DNA of 64,000 nucleotides. Source: Caulobacter flavus. Lineage in GTDB: Bacteria; Pseudomonadota; Alphaproteobacteria; Caulobacterales; Caulobacteraceae. A program made the translations under genes and the position numbers. The stretch's first letter is position 1. Each line of letters opens with the position of its first letter. The DNA is taken from positions 2,082,001-2,146,000 of the forward strand of contig NZ_CP026100.1 of NCBI RefSeq assembly GCF_003722335.1, read 5' to 3'. A model generated the notes under the pieces. That model was not told the DNA's origin. It saw nothing but the letters and a program-made list of their open reading frames with translations, and ran no database searches. Below are positions 34,881 through 43,439 of the stretch, in pieces.

Positions 34881-35758
34881 TCGAGGCCCCGCCCGAAGTT
34901 CGCATGGTGCCGATCGACGCGATCACGGTGATCAACCCTCGGGTCCGCAACCGGCGGATCTTCCAGGAACTGGTCACCAGCATCGCCCATCTCGGTCTCA
35001 AAAAGCCCATCACCGTCAGCCAGCGGCCAGGCAAGCCGCGCTACGACCTAGTCTGCGGGCAGGGCCGGCTCGAGGCTTTCATGGCGCTGGGTCAGGCGGA
35101 GATCCCGGCGATCATTATCGACGCGAGCGAGGACGACTGCTTCGTCATGAGCTTGGTCGAGAACCTCGCCCGTCGCCAGCACACACCGCTGGAGCTGGTA
35201 CGCTCGATCGGCGCCCTACGCGAGCGCGGCTATAGCTACCAGGAGATCGCCGCGAAGGTCGATTTCAGCACCGAGTACGTCTACGCGATCTGCTACCTGC
35301 TCGAGAACGGCGAGGAAAAGCTGATCAACGCAGTCGAGCGCGGCGTCATCCCCCACACTATTGCGATGGAGATCGCCAAGGCCAAGGAGGGCGAAGTGCA
35401 GCAGGCCCTAGCCAAGGCCTATGAGGAAAAGGCGATCCCGGGCAACCAGGTGCTGGCGATCCGCCAGATCATCGAGCAGCGGAACGCCAGCGGCAAAGGC
35501 TTGCACCAGCGAACCAGTCCGCATCGTGGCCGCGGACAGGTAACGTCAGAGGCGCTGATCCGCGCCTATCAGCGAGAGACTGAGCGGCAACGCCAGCTCG
35601 TCAAGCGCGCCTCGCTGACCCAGAGCAGGCTTATGTTCGTCACGAACGCTCTTAAGCGCCTGCTCGCTGACGACCACTTCGTGACGTTGATGCGGGCCGA
35701 GGGCGTCGGCTCGGTTCCGACGGCGTTGGCCGAGCGAATTGGATACGATCGGGGCTGA
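34877..35758 (+). CDS. ParB/Spo0J-family protein
   Basis: 293 residues. N-terminal ParB domain: ITVINPRVRNRRIFQELVTS, GQGRLEAFMALG (GxxR box) and SLVENLARRQHTPLEL (ENxxR box), the residues that bind CTP in ParB proteins. A central HTH follows (YSYQEIAAKVDFSTEYVYAI), and a C-terminal helical part. ParB proteins load on centromere-like parS sites; here there is no ParA partner, and the gene is translationally coupled to a serine recombinase, so a role in recombination control or element maintenance is more likely than classical partition. Confidence 0.88.
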   Translation: MIEAPPEVRMVPIDAITVINPRVRNRRIFQELVTSIAHLGLKKPITVSQRPGKPRYDLVCGQGRLEAFMALGQAEIPAIIIDASEDDCFVMSLVENLARRQHTPLELVRSIGALRERGYSYQEIAAKVDFSTEYVYAICYLLENGEEKLINAVERGVIPHTIAMEIAKAKEGEVQQALAKAYEEKAIPGNQVLAIRQIIEQRNASGKGLHQRTSPHRGRGQVTSEALIRAYQRETERQRQLVKRASLTQSRLMFVTNALKRLLADDHFVTLMRAEGVGSVPTALAERIGYDRG

Positions 35759-35760
35759 CG

Positions 35761-36657
35761 ATGCAGGAAGAGGTCAAGATCGCCTTCGAAAAGCAGATCG
35801 TGATTTTGTCGCTCAACGACATCCTGCCGTCGAAGATGCTGCCCGCCGCGGTCAAGGAGTCGGCGAAGTATCGCCGGATCGCTGCATCGGTGGGGCAGTT
35901 AGGCTTGGTCGAGCCACTCGTCGTTTCCCGTGCGAAGGGGAGTGGGCCATATCTCCTTTTGGACGGTCACGTGCGCTTCAGCGCCCTGCGCGATCAGGGG
36001 TCTACGGAAGCTCGCTGCCTGATTGCCTCTGACGACGAGGGCTTCACCTACAACAAGCGCGTCAACCGGCTGGCGACGATCCAAGAGCACTACATGATCG
36101 TTCGCGCCCTCAAGCGCGGTGTTTCCGAGGAGAAGTTAGCCAAGGCGCTGAACGTCGACATCGGCGTGATCCGCCAGCGGCGGGACCTGCTGAACGGCAT
36201 CAGCGCTGACGTCGCCGAGCTGTTGAAGGACAAACCGGTCGGCACCCACACCTTCACCAAGCTGCGCAAGATGAAGCCGATCCGTCAGCTGGAGGTGGCC
36301 GAATTGATGGCCTCAGCCAACAACTACAGCATCAACTACGCCAAGGCCTTACTGGCGACCACCAAGGCAGCAGACCTGCATCGCCCCGATGACCTGAAGA
36401 AGGCGACTGGGCTGACGACGGAGCAAATGGCACGGCTTGAGCGGGAGATGGCTTCCGTCACCCACGACTACAAGGAACTCGAAGCCTCCTATGGCGACGA
36501 CATGCTCCTTTTAGTGATTGCGGCCGGCTTCCTGGAGCGCTTGCTTTCCAAGCGGGAAGTCGAACGGTTCTTGGCCGTTCGGCACGCCGAGATACTCGAA
36601 AATTTCAGATCGATCGTCGCTGCAGCATCGCTGGACCAAGTCCAGGCCGCAGCGTGA
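35761..36657 (+). CDS. RepB-like plasmid-partition-family protein
   Basis: 298 residues, starting 2 bp after the previous stop. N-terminal ParB-like domain (ILSLNDILPSKMLPAA, LLLDGHVRFSALRDQG), an HTH region (SEEKLAKALNVDIGVIRQRR) and a C-terminal helical domain as in RepB partition proteins (TEQMARLEREMASVTHDYKE, then EVERFLAVRHAEILENFRSI). It lacks the clear ENxxR box of the preceding gene, so the two are diverged paralogues or partners. No repA or repC is present. The trio recombinase-ParB-RepB recurs as a unit in alphaproteobacterial islands from what I know of such loci. Confidence 0.85.
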   Translation: MQEEVKIAFEKQIVILSLNDILPSKMLPAAVKESAKYRRIAASVGQLGLVEPLVVSRAKGSGPYLLLDGHVRFSALRDQGSTEARCLIASDDEGFTYNKRVNRLATIQEHYMIVRALKRGVSEEKLAKALNVDIGVIRQRRDLLNGISADVAELLKDKPVGTHTFTKLRKMKPIRQLEVAELMASANNYSINYAKALLATTKAADLHRPDDLKKATGLTTEQMARLEREMASVTHDYKELEASYGDDMLLLVIAAGFLERLLSKREVERFLAVRHAEILENFRSIVAAASLDQVQAAA

Positions 36658-36768
36658 TCCGTAGGGTGGGGACCGGGACCCGAAAGCGCCGGGATCGTCG
36701 GAGAAGCCGCCGCAGGGGCGGATCAAGGGCGGTGGCGGGAGAGGCGGCGGTCCCGCTGAAGCCCGCTA

Positions 36769-36791
36769 GGCCTGCCGTCATATGGCAGGCC
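36769..36791. terminator. Hairpin between convergent repB-like and tniQ
   Basis: Perfect 8-bp stem GGCCTGCC (36769-36776) / GGCAGGCC (36784-36791) with a 7-nt loop, in the 147-bp gap between the two stop codons. No T-run follows on either strand, so termination efficiency is uncertain. Confidence 0.45.
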
Positions 36792-36804
36792 GGCCCCAAG
36801 CGGC

Positions 36805-38766
36805 TCAACAAGTAACGGGGCAACGAGCGACGTGTTCAGCAAAATTGAGTTTAGACCCGAAGTGCTCGGTCACGGCACGGCGTGGCCAAAATGGTCCAAG
36901 GATACGCTCTATACCGACCTTCGGTAGAGCTTCGCGCATCATCGGTGAGATTCTCCAGCGCCACATTATTTCTCGTGAGCTGATCAACTTAAGGCCGAGC
37001 TCTGCGACTTGTTCTCGCGAGAACCTTGTACGCTTTGGCCCCAGAACTTTCAGGTGCCCATTGAGGATCAGCAGCGATACGTCGCGGGGGAAGCAATTCA
37101 AATAGTTCTCCACCTCAGTTCGCCCGAAATCTCGAATTGGCCCTAGCGCAAGCGACCGTTCTGGCAGCGATCGGAACACGCTATAGGCATCTGTGAGCAG
37201 CAGGCGCGAGAACTCTGGCGTGACGGTCAGGGCGCTGAACTTTAGAGGGTGGCCAGGCGCGAGCCCCACTCCACCAGGCACTTCATTTGCCAGGATTTTC
37301 GCGACCACCGACCCCCACGGTTTCGCGCTACCCCCGATCCCAAAGAAGGCCTCTCTCAGCGTGATGGCGTTGTGGTGCGGAGCAGCGAGCTTTGCTCGGA
37401 TATGGTCGATGAGAGACAGCGCCTCGCTCCGCTCCAGCTGCAAATCGCTATGCAGAAGCTGGACGTGTGGGGACCTATTCGCGACGAGCAGGCCCATGCT
37501 GAAAAGCTGCTCTACGCCGTCCATCGGTAAATGGAAGCGCCGGGAAAACTCCGTAGGTGACAGGCGCGAGGCTAGCGCTTTTGCTACGGGCTCAACGCTG
37601 CTGGGTTCAAACCAACTGATCTGGCGACGCGCTCCGCGGGGGCGCCCTGTCTCGAAAGCCCCCGCTTGATTTAGAAGGCCAACCTCAGTGCTCGAGATGC
37701 CGAGCTTGGTCGCGACTTGTTTGGCGGTGATGCGGTTGGAGTTTTCGCGAATTGATTTCAGTCTGCTTGGTCCATGCCGGGTGGGCTCGAACTCCTCAAC
37801 TAGATCTGAAGCAAAAGCGCTCAGTTCAGGGCAGAAATCGAACCGCTGATTGGCCTTCAGATTCAGGAAGATTGGGGCCTGGGTATTGTTATAGTACCGT
37901 TCGCGGGCGCAAGCTTCGAATGTCCCAGGATAGCCCAGTAGGAATTTCGCGCCTCGAAAAAGCGTTGCCGTAGGGAAAAAGTCCTTTGCGCTCCTGGCCG
38001 CTGGCGCTGAGGCGCGTCCGAAGCCGAGCGTAAGTTCGAATATCCACGTTGGCTCCAGGTGCTGAAAGCGTGCTGGGACAGCCGCCCGCGCCAGGCTCCT
38101 CTTCTCAAGTCGAGGGCTGACAAGATCCGACAGCACCGTAAGAGCTTCGCGTTGAGGGGCAGGCACAGTCGGAGAGGTAAGGCGGCGTAGGTCGAAGCCG
38201 CACCTCTCGCAAATGGCGATCTCCCGCGCGTTTCTCCAGCCCAACTCAGCGCCACAGCTACAGCTGTCGATTAGCAGCTCCCAGGATTCCGGGCAGTGGG
38301 GCAGCGTCCCGATCAGCCAGTTCCCCCTGTGATGCTCAGATCGAGCCAGGGAAGCCGGCGACACGCGTCGACGTCTGTGGAGGAAATGATGTCGCCGCAG
38401 GGGCGCCCCGAAGTAGTCGACCTCAGACGGCCTGTCTTCAATGTCTAGGATCAGCATCCTCTGCAGCTTTGATTGATGGATGCGGAGCGATGCGGCCATC
38501 AAATCGGAAACTGGTTCCAGGTTTTTAGATAGGCCCTCGCCGCAGCGGAGACCCAGCGGCGCCAGAAGCGGCGCCGCGCTATCCAGGACGTTCCAAGCGG
38601 CAACGCGGACGAGGTACCCAATCAAGCTCTCGTCAGCGAACGGGTCGAGCGGAAAAAGAACGCGAGGGATTGGCTTGGCCGGTTCCGGGGCGCGTACGGA
38701 CGCGCCCCGGGGGTCAGCAGCGAGCGGATCGGCCTTTTGACGATCCGTATGGCGTCGATCGGCCAT
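36805..38766 (-). CDS. tniQ: TniQ/TnsD-family target-selection protein
   Basis: 653 residues. N-terminal TniQ domain (about 35-200) with PLDPFADESLIGYLVRVAAW and the zinc-binding pairs CSCGAEL and CERCGFDL, then a long helical region with HTH-like segments (ITAKQVATKLGISSTEVGLL, LSPTEFSRRFHLPMDGVEQL). Its length exceeds that of short TniQ proteins and is like TnsD, which binds a chromosomal attachment site and recruits TnsC. The ATG overlaps the tnsC stop (TGATG); a longer frame starting at 38829 is rejected. No Cas genes are nearby, so RNA guiding is not suggested. The attachment gene is unknown. Confidence 0.85.
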   Translation of the reverse strand: MADRRHTDRQKADPLAADPRGASVRAPEPAKPIPRVLFPLDPFADESLIGYLVRVAAWNVLDSAAPLLAPLGLRCGEGLSKNLEPVSDLMAASLRIHQSKLQRMLILDIEDRPSEVDYFGAPLRRHHFLHRRRRVSPASLARSEHHRGNWLIGTLPHCPESWELLIDSCSCGAELGWRNAREIAICERCGFDLRRLTSPTVPAPQREALTVLSDLVSPRLEKRSLARAAVPARFQHLEPTWIFELTLGFGRASAPAARSAKDFFPTATLFRGAKFLLGYPGTFEACARERYYNNTQAPIFLNLKANQRFDFCPELSAFASDLVEEFEPTRHGPSRLKSIRENSNRITAKQVATKLGISSTEVGLLNQAGAFETGRPRGARRQISWFEPSSVEPVAKALASRLSPTEFSRRFHLPMDGVEQLFSMGLLVANRSPHVQLLHSDLQLERSEALSLIDHIRAKLAAPHHNAITLREAFFGIGGSAKPWGSVVAKILANEVPGGVGLAPGHPLKFSALTVTPEFSRLLLTDAYSVFRSLPERSLALGPIRDFGRTEVENYLNCFPRDVSLLILNGHLKVLGPKRTRFSREQVAELGLKLISSREIMWRWRISPMMREALPKVGIERILGPFWPRRAVTEHFGSKLNFAEHVARCPVTC

Positions 38767-39740
38767 CAGCGATTGGGGCTTGTTGAGCGGAAAGGGTTTC
38801 GCGCTGTAAAGCCTTGCTCCAAAGCCCATCGATCAACTGCGAGTGCCAAGTCGAAGACTTCGATGCAGTCGGCGTGTCGCCTGCGCGCGATCTCCAGGGC
38901 GACGTACATGATCCGGGAAATGCGGCCGATGACGCCGGCGGAGACCTCGTGGAGGCACCCGCTGATCCAAGGGTGCGACAGGCCTGCTGGACGTCGCATC
39001 AACCCCTTGTGGACTATGGCCAGGTCGAGCTCTTCGGCAAACCGACTTAGCAGGCCCCTATCGGTCGCACTTTGACTTGAGAGCTCCCGATAGTCGCAAG
39101 GGGAGAGCAGTCGGCCGGAAAGTTGAAGGTTACGAGTAAAGAGGCTTTTGCCTTCGATCGTGCCGAGAAACACGACGGGAACTACTCCGTCGTCCAACAG
39201 CCGCTTTAGGCTGTCCGTCACATCGCCGCCGCTGCCGGCGCTAGTCAGGTGCTGCACCTCGTCGATGATGAGCAGTAGCGTTTTGAACCGACGGAGGAAC
39301 TTGTAGGCCCGTTCCTTAAGTACCGCCTCAGTGGCGGAGATGGTGAACTCGTCGCCGAAGTACTGAAGGATGGACGAAAACAATTTCCTTGAAGTCGTTG
39401 CGCGGTCGAGCGGCACCAGCACGACGGGAAACTCCTCGTCCCCGGACTGTCGGCTTTCGGTTACCATTCGGATGAACTCTTCGGCGGCGCGGGTCTTTCC
39501 CGAGCCTGTTGGTGCAAGCACGCGCAGGCCCTTCTGCGGCGCTCCCTGCGTGGAGCGTCCAAGTTTCATCAGGAAGTCGCACCGGCTGTGGAATTCCGAG
39601 TGCAGGGGGTAGGCGACGAATATCGTATTGAACAGGGCGAGCAGGTCCGCGACAGCTTCATTGGATGCTGCGGACCAGTCTTCCTCCATGATCCCCGAAA
39701 GTGGCAGGTCAGGATCGAGTCCAATCGGGGCGCCGCTCAT
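38766..39740 (-). CDS. tnsC: TnsC/TniB-type transposition AAA+ ATPase
   Basis: 324 residues. Walker A APTGSGKT (76-83), Walker B LLIIDEVQHL, and the arginine-bearing sensor region (FLGTIEGKSLFTRNLQLSGR) of AAA+ regulators. TnsC connects the target selector (TniQ) to the transposase and controls target immunity. The start at 39740 (MSGAPIGL) makes an ATGA overlap with the tnsB stop; an ATG six codons upstream would lie inside tnsB. Confidence 0.9.
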   Translation of the reverse strand: MSGAPIGLDPDLPLSGIMEEDWSAASNEAVADLLALFNTIFVAYPLHSEFHSRCDFLMKLGRSTQGAPQKGLRVLAPTGSGKTRAAEEFIRMVTESRQSGDEEFPVVLVPLDRATTSRKLFSSILQYFGDEFTISATEAVLKERAYKFLRRFKTLLLIIDEVQHLTSAGSGGDVTDSLKRLLDDGVVPVVFLGTIEGKSLFTRNLQLSGRLLSPCDYRELSSQSATDRGLLSRFAEELDLAIVHKGLMRRPAGLSHPWISGCLHEVSAGVIGRISRIMYVALEIARRRHADCIEVFDLALAVDRWALEQGFTARNPFRSTSPNR

Positions 39741-41929
39741 AGCTTGAACCCTTTCCAAGGCTTCTGCGTGAGGGCGTCGGCGGGCGAATGCTTGGGTGTC
39801 GGATGCTGCCTGGGCTTTGCTTGCTCGGGGCGCTGGCGACCCTTCGGTTTTGAGGCTCGGGGCGGGCGGTTAGGCGGTGTGTCGCCATCGATCCGATGTC
39901 TTGCCAAGGTGTCGTGCGGGATCACGGGCGCCATGCCGTCGTGGCGTGACGGGGCGTAGGCCAGCGTCGCAGAATTGCCTTTGAGAGCCTTCAGGATCTT
40001 GGGTGCTGTCAGCAGCCGTGCTACGGCTCGTCTCTGCCTTAGGCGTAGTTCCGGTGCACTCTGCTGGATCATTTCGACCAGCTTGAGGCGCGCGGCGAGC
40101 CGATCCTCCTGAGTGCTGAACTCGAGTCCTTTCTGCTTGGCCCAGGCCTTGAGTTGCTGATGATGCCAGAGCGAAATTCCAGCGCTGTATGTTTCGTCGG
40201 TGCAGGGCAAGGTCACGTAGAAGTTGCGACGCTGATTCCAGACATGCACCTCGCCGAGATTCGCTGGATTGTATTTCACCTTCACTTGGGCGGTAGCGGA
40301 GCCCTTTCGCTGCCCCCGGATGGGCTGAAGACTGATCAAGTCCTCTAGAAGCTCGCCGGTCGCGTATTGCTCGTGGAAGGTGAGTCCGAACATTTCCAAC
40401 CCGGACCGGCTGAGTGTGCACGGAAACTTCATGGCCCCGGCCATGCGATCGAGTTGATGGTCGTCGCCAATGACGTCGATGCCATAGGCTTCCATGTCCT
40501 GACGCCAGAGATCCGCAGGCGGCCGTTTGATGCCGCTATGCTCTTCGATGTGATAGTAGGTGATCGCTTCCCAGATCAGGTCTTCGATCTCAGCGATCGT
40601 GAGTACCGCATCCTTGGTGGGGTCGTACCCCATCTCGCGTAGAAGCTCCGGTTTGAGCACTCCGCCAGGAGCCTTCTTATTGAGGATCTCGTTCAGGGTG
40701 CCAAAGAAGCGCTCGACGATGGCCTTGTAGGTGGGGGAAGCCACCGGCGCCCAGCGAACAGAGGTCCCAACGTCGGCCATGCCGTCTTCGAATGACTTGC
40801 CGCTGAACTCCCAACCGTTGTCGACGACTACCTCGTCAAATCGTCCAAAAATGCTCGAGAGTACGGGAAATTTCGGAGCTCTCGAATGCAGATGCAACTT
40901 GGGTTGGTTGGCCCTCTTGATGCATTCCAGTGCCTGGAAGAGCGAGGGCGGCTCGTAGCTGAGCACGAAGGCGACAACACACCGTGTCCTCACGTCTATG
41001 ATGACGGTCAGCCATGGTCGCCCGACGGGTAGCATGTATTCGCCGTCGATGACGGCGATCTGGTCTAGTAGCGTGTGGTCCATGCAGCCAAGCTGAAGAA
41101 ACCTGGCTGCGGTAAGGCCCTTGCCATTGGCCTTGAAGCGCTTCTTGGCCAGCTTCTCCCCGAACTTGGCGGCGTAAGTCTCGTAGCACTCCAGTCGCCT
41201 AATATCTTGACGCAAGGTCTCGATGCTCGGCCGATCGAGGGGAGGCCAAGTGTGGGGGCTTTGCGTGCGCCACCGATTGATGCGCTCGATCCACGAAGCC
41301 AGCCATGCATAGACGTCGGCGATACTTAACGGGGTCGACCAATACTTGAGTACGGCCTTCTGGAGCAGCCAGAGCGTAATGGGGGGGAGGCGCCGGCTTC
41401 GTGCGACCCGGCCGCTCATCGACAGCATTTGCCTTGACGTGCGCTCGCCAGGCGTTCCTCGCTCTTTGAGCCAACGGCGAACGGTTCGAGGGTTCGGCTT
41501 GCCGAACTGAGCGGCTTTGTCGGGCTCTGCTGCCCACAGGGCGCAGAGTGCGAGGTGCAGCGCTCGGTCGCCAAGAACGTGGATCCCCATGCGATCCAAC
41601 CCCTCAAGGACGAAGCGCCGCAGAGCGGCCCTTGGGTCCAACTCAGCGACCTGGTCGGGTGCGTACTCACGCTGTTGGGCTTGGCGGCGCGCTGAAGTGA
41701 GGTTTTCGAGCGTGGGAACTTGTCTCAGGCGTCCTTCGGCGAACGCTTCGACAGCCCAGACGCGATCGGGCATTCGCAGGCTGCCGTCCGCGGCGCGTAT
41801 CTGCAGCGGTCCGCCGGTGCGTTCAACTAGGAACAAGAGGAGTCCATCGCCCAGGTCGCGCTGGAAGCGGATGTGCTGGTTGTCGACCATCCAGCGTTGC
41901 TCGGGCTTGAAGCGGATGGGAGCGATCAT
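39737..41929 (-). CDS. tnsB: TnsB/TniA-type DDE transposase
   Basis: 730 residues. N-terminal DNA-binding HTH regions (AQFGKPNPRTVRRWLKERGT), then an rve-type catalytic core with VIIDVRTRCVVAFVL (Asp), VVVDNGWEFSGKSFED (Asp) and YKAIVERFFGTLNEIL (Glu), the DDE triad, and a C-terminal Mu-transposase-like beta-barrel (about 520-600) plus a basic Pro-rich tail (PPNRPPRASKPKGRQRP) for TnsC contact. It cuts 3' ends of the element and joins them to target DNA. Start and stop overlap tnsA and tnsC by 4 bp each. Confidence 0.92.
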   Translation of the reverse strand: MIAPIRFKPEQRWMVDNQHIRFQRDLGDGLLLFLVERTGGPLQIRAADGSLRMPDRVWAVEAFAEGRLRQVPTLENLTSARRQAQQREYAPDQVAELDPRAALRRFVLEGLDRMGIHVLGDRALHLALCALWAAEPDKAAQFGKPNPRTVRRWLKERGTPGERTSRQMLSMSGRVARSRRLPPITLWLLQKAVLKYWSTPLSIADVYAWLASWIERINRWRTQSPHTWPPLDRPSIETLRQDIRRLECYETYAAKFGEKLAKKRFKANGKGLTAARFLQLGCMDHTLLDQIAVIDGEYMLPVGRPWLTVIIDVRTRCVVAFVLSYEPPSLFQALECIKRANQPKLHLHSRAPKFPVLSSIFGRFDEVVVDNGWEFSGKSFEDGMADVGTSVRWAPVASPTYKAIVERFFGTLNEILNKKAPGGVLKPELLREMGYDPTKDAVLTIAEIEDLIWEAITYYHIEEHSGIKRPPADLWRQDMEAYGIDVIGDDHQLDRMAGAMKFPCTLSRSGLEMFGLTFHEQYATGELLEDLISLQPIRGQRKGSATAQVKVKYNPANLGEVHVWNQRRNFYVTLPCTDETYSAGISLWHHQQLKAWAKQKGLEFSTQEDRLAARLKLVEMIQQSAPELRLRQRRAVARLLTAPKILKALKGNSATLAYAPSRHDGMAPVIPHDTLARHRIDGDTPPNRPPRASKPKGRQRPEQAKPRQHPTPKHSPADALTQKPWKGFKL

Positions 41930-42708
41930 TGAGCCGCTCGTTCGTAGCTACCCGCGTTATCCACCGCGGTGACGCGGCTGTTAGCCGAGATGGGGCGATC
42001 CAGTTCGATGTTGAGCACGCGCCCGACCATCATCGCCATGGCGATGGACATGCCGGCGCGGCTGTCGCCAAGCGCCTGCGCGATCTGTGCGAGGGTGGTA
42101 TCTCCATTTTCGCGTTGCAGGAGATTGAGCGCCAGATAGCAGTGCGAGGCGTCATAACTGACCGTGCGCTTGGATTGGACCAGGTGGACGTTCGCATGTC
42201 TTATCCTGGCGGCGACCGTCTTTTCAGGAACAACGATCCTGAACAGCCAGCCCAGTCGATAGCAGAACTCTCTGACCGCTTCGAGTTTGGCGGTGTAGCG
42301 CTCATCGGAAGCGTGTCGATAGTCACCCTTAATCTCGATGACATCGATGGCTCCGTCCGATAGCAGTCGAGCGCAGTCGGCAATGTAGGTCCGAAGCTGG
42401 CCGCCAAGGATGAATTCCAGGCGGAACGGCTGGGCGCGGTAGTCCATCACGCAGGTGTCGACCTCGCTTTCATGGAAGAAGGAGAGCTCGTTCATGCTCT
42501 CATGCGGCATGGCGCGTCGGGCCTTTCGGCTGGCATAGCTGCCCGTCACGAGACGTCGGCGCCCTGTGATGATCGACCGGATGGGGCGGCCATCCGGTGT
42601 CATGACGATGCGGCCGAAAGGGCCCCCAGCCACCGAGCCGTCAGGCTGCGCTATGCGTTCGATGGCCTCGGAAACTGTAGTCGGTGAACTGCTCAGATAG
42701 TTGGGCAT
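41926..42708 (-). CDS. tnsA: TnsA-type transposon endonuclease
   Basis: 260 residues. The start at 42708 has an excellent AAGGAGG 5 bp upstream; a longer frame is rejected. TnsA-nuclease motifs are visible: SMNELSFFHESEVD with its glutamate (E74), RTYIADCARLL (D111) and DVIEIKGDYRH (K127), followed by the C-terminal winged-helix part (TTLAQIAQALGDSRAGMSIA) that meets TnsC. TnsA cuts the 5' ends so that the element leaves by cut-and-paste. Its presence separates this element from Tn5053-type (tniAB only) transposons. Confidence 0.88.
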   Translation of the reverse strand: MPNYLSSSPTTVSEAIERIAQPDGSVAGGPFGRIVMTPDGRPIRSIITGRRRLVTGSYASRKARRAMPHESMNELSFFHESEVDTCVMDYRAQPFRLEFILGGQLRTYIADCARLLSDGAIDVIEIKGDYRHASDERYTAKLEAVREFCYRLGWLFRIVVPEKTVAARIRHANVHLVQSKRTVSYDASHCYLALNLLQRENGDTTLAQIAQALGDSRAGMSIAMAMMVGRVLNIELDRPISANSRVTAVDNAGSYERAAQ

Positions 42709-42740
42709 CTGCCCCTCCTTGGTTGTGGTGGAAGGGGCGG

Positions 42741-42763
42741 AAAAAGGCCGCACGTCGCCGTGC
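42741..42763 (-). terminator. Attenuator-like hairpin in the tnsA leader
   Basis: On the minus strand GCAC-GGCGAC-GTGC (42763-42750) is followed by GGCC and TTTTT (42745-42741), about 32 bp before the tnsA start codon. A transcript from upstream would meet this intrinsic-terminator-like structure before reaching tnsA. Confidence 0.5.
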
Positions 42764-42890
42764 AGTCCGGCAGGCGGACTGTTGACTCCGGGACAGTGCG
42801 GGGGGAGACTGCATTATCGAAGGCTAATCGATATCAGGGGTCTCCCCGAACAAGGGCTCCGCTGGCAGGCGGGGCCCTTTGTCGTTTCCG
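42763..42890 (+). ncRNA. Candidate structured RNA next to tnsA
   Basis: A chain of hairpins in about 125 nt: CAGTCC/GGACTG (42763-42768 with 42776-42781); GGGGAGAC/GTCTCCCC (42802-42809 with 42840-42847) enclosing TATCGA/TCGATA (42815-42820 with 42828-42833); and ACAAGGGC.../GCCCTTTGT (42850-42882) followed by T-rich TGTCGTTTCC. The last looks like a plus-strand terminator. It could be a small RNA, an antisense RNA to the tnsA leader, or (read on the minus strand) the folded 5' leader of tnsA. Family not recognised. Confidence 0.45.
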
Positions 42891-43439
42891 CCATGGAATT
42901 TCTGAGTCTCGGCGGCTCCTTTCTTGGCCGGGAGCGATGTCGCGCACTGTGCGGACTCGTCGCGGCTCGATCATTCACCGAATTTTTGATTAATCAAGTC
43001 ACCCATCATGCTGATTCAGTAGATGTGGGGCTTGCGCGTGTTGTTGTGGTGAGTGGGTGTCGGAATTTTTGGAATATGGAACATATTCCATAATTTAGAT
43101 GATTATATTTGTATTTGTGAATAACAGTTTTGTATTTTGATTTTTCTTGATGAAGCAACTTTCACGGCTGCTTTGTGTTGTGGTCTTTGTGGTTTTTAGG
43201 CGATATAAATTCAGATATTTTCGCCGAGCTCGTGCGGTTCCCTGTTCGGACCTGTTTTGACTCTTCTCCGACGTTGGGAAGGACCGCTTCCTGAAGGTGA
43301 GGAAGATCAGCGGCGCGCTCACTCAGGCTTGGGTGTGTCCGGCTGAACTTTGCAGGCCTCATCAATTTCGACCCAGTATTGACCTAGTGGGCTCAGCTAA
43401 ACGAGGTCATGATCATGCCCTGAATGGGGGCTTACAACC
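42891..43439. other. AT-rich gap between tnsA and the HEPN-like gene
   Basis: About 550 bp without a supportable gene. From 42980 to 43230 it is much richer in A and T than its neighbours. It contains TTGATTAATCAA (about 42987) and a 21-bp palindrome (listed separately). The promoters of tnsA (minus) and of the HEPN-like gene (plus) and one end of the Tn7-like element should lie here, but no repeat matching the other arrays is visible. Confidence 0.5.
43070..43090. promoter_or_regulatory. Perfect 21-bp palindrome, operator-like
   Basis: TGGAATATG-GAA-CATATTCCA: two perfect 9-bp arms with a 3-bp spacer in an AT-rich region, about 350 bp before the HEPN-like gene. Size and symmetry suit a dimeric HTH repressor; no cognate regulator is identified. 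Confidence 0.5.

Larger units (their letters stand above)
29781..43439. mobile_element. Tn7-like element region, borders uncertain
   Basis: The core is the coupled tnsA-tnsB-tnsC-tniQ block (36805-42708). In Tn7 relatives tnsA lies next to one end and cargo next to the other, so one end should fall in the AT-rich 42.9-43.4 kb gap and the other among the repeat arrays at 29.8 or 32.7 kb. Site orientation (plus at 29781-29918, minus then plus at 32670-32837) fits two elements abutting near 32710, an older one holding gene remnants and a younger one starting near the TGTCGGGACC at 32713. I could not find matching sites on the tnsA side, nor a target duplication. Confidence 0.4.

Noticed and set aside
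36805..42708. CRISPR-associated transposon
   Set aside because: No cas gene or repeat-spacer array was seen anywhere in the window; the TniQ is long, as in protein-guided systems.
43095..43365. Small minus-strand frames in the AT-rich gap
   Set aside because: No ribosome site, low-complexity composition and no family-like sequence.
42891..43439. Defined right end of the Tn7-like element
   Set aside because: No repeats matching the arrays at 29.8 or 32.7 kb could be found, so the border stays open.
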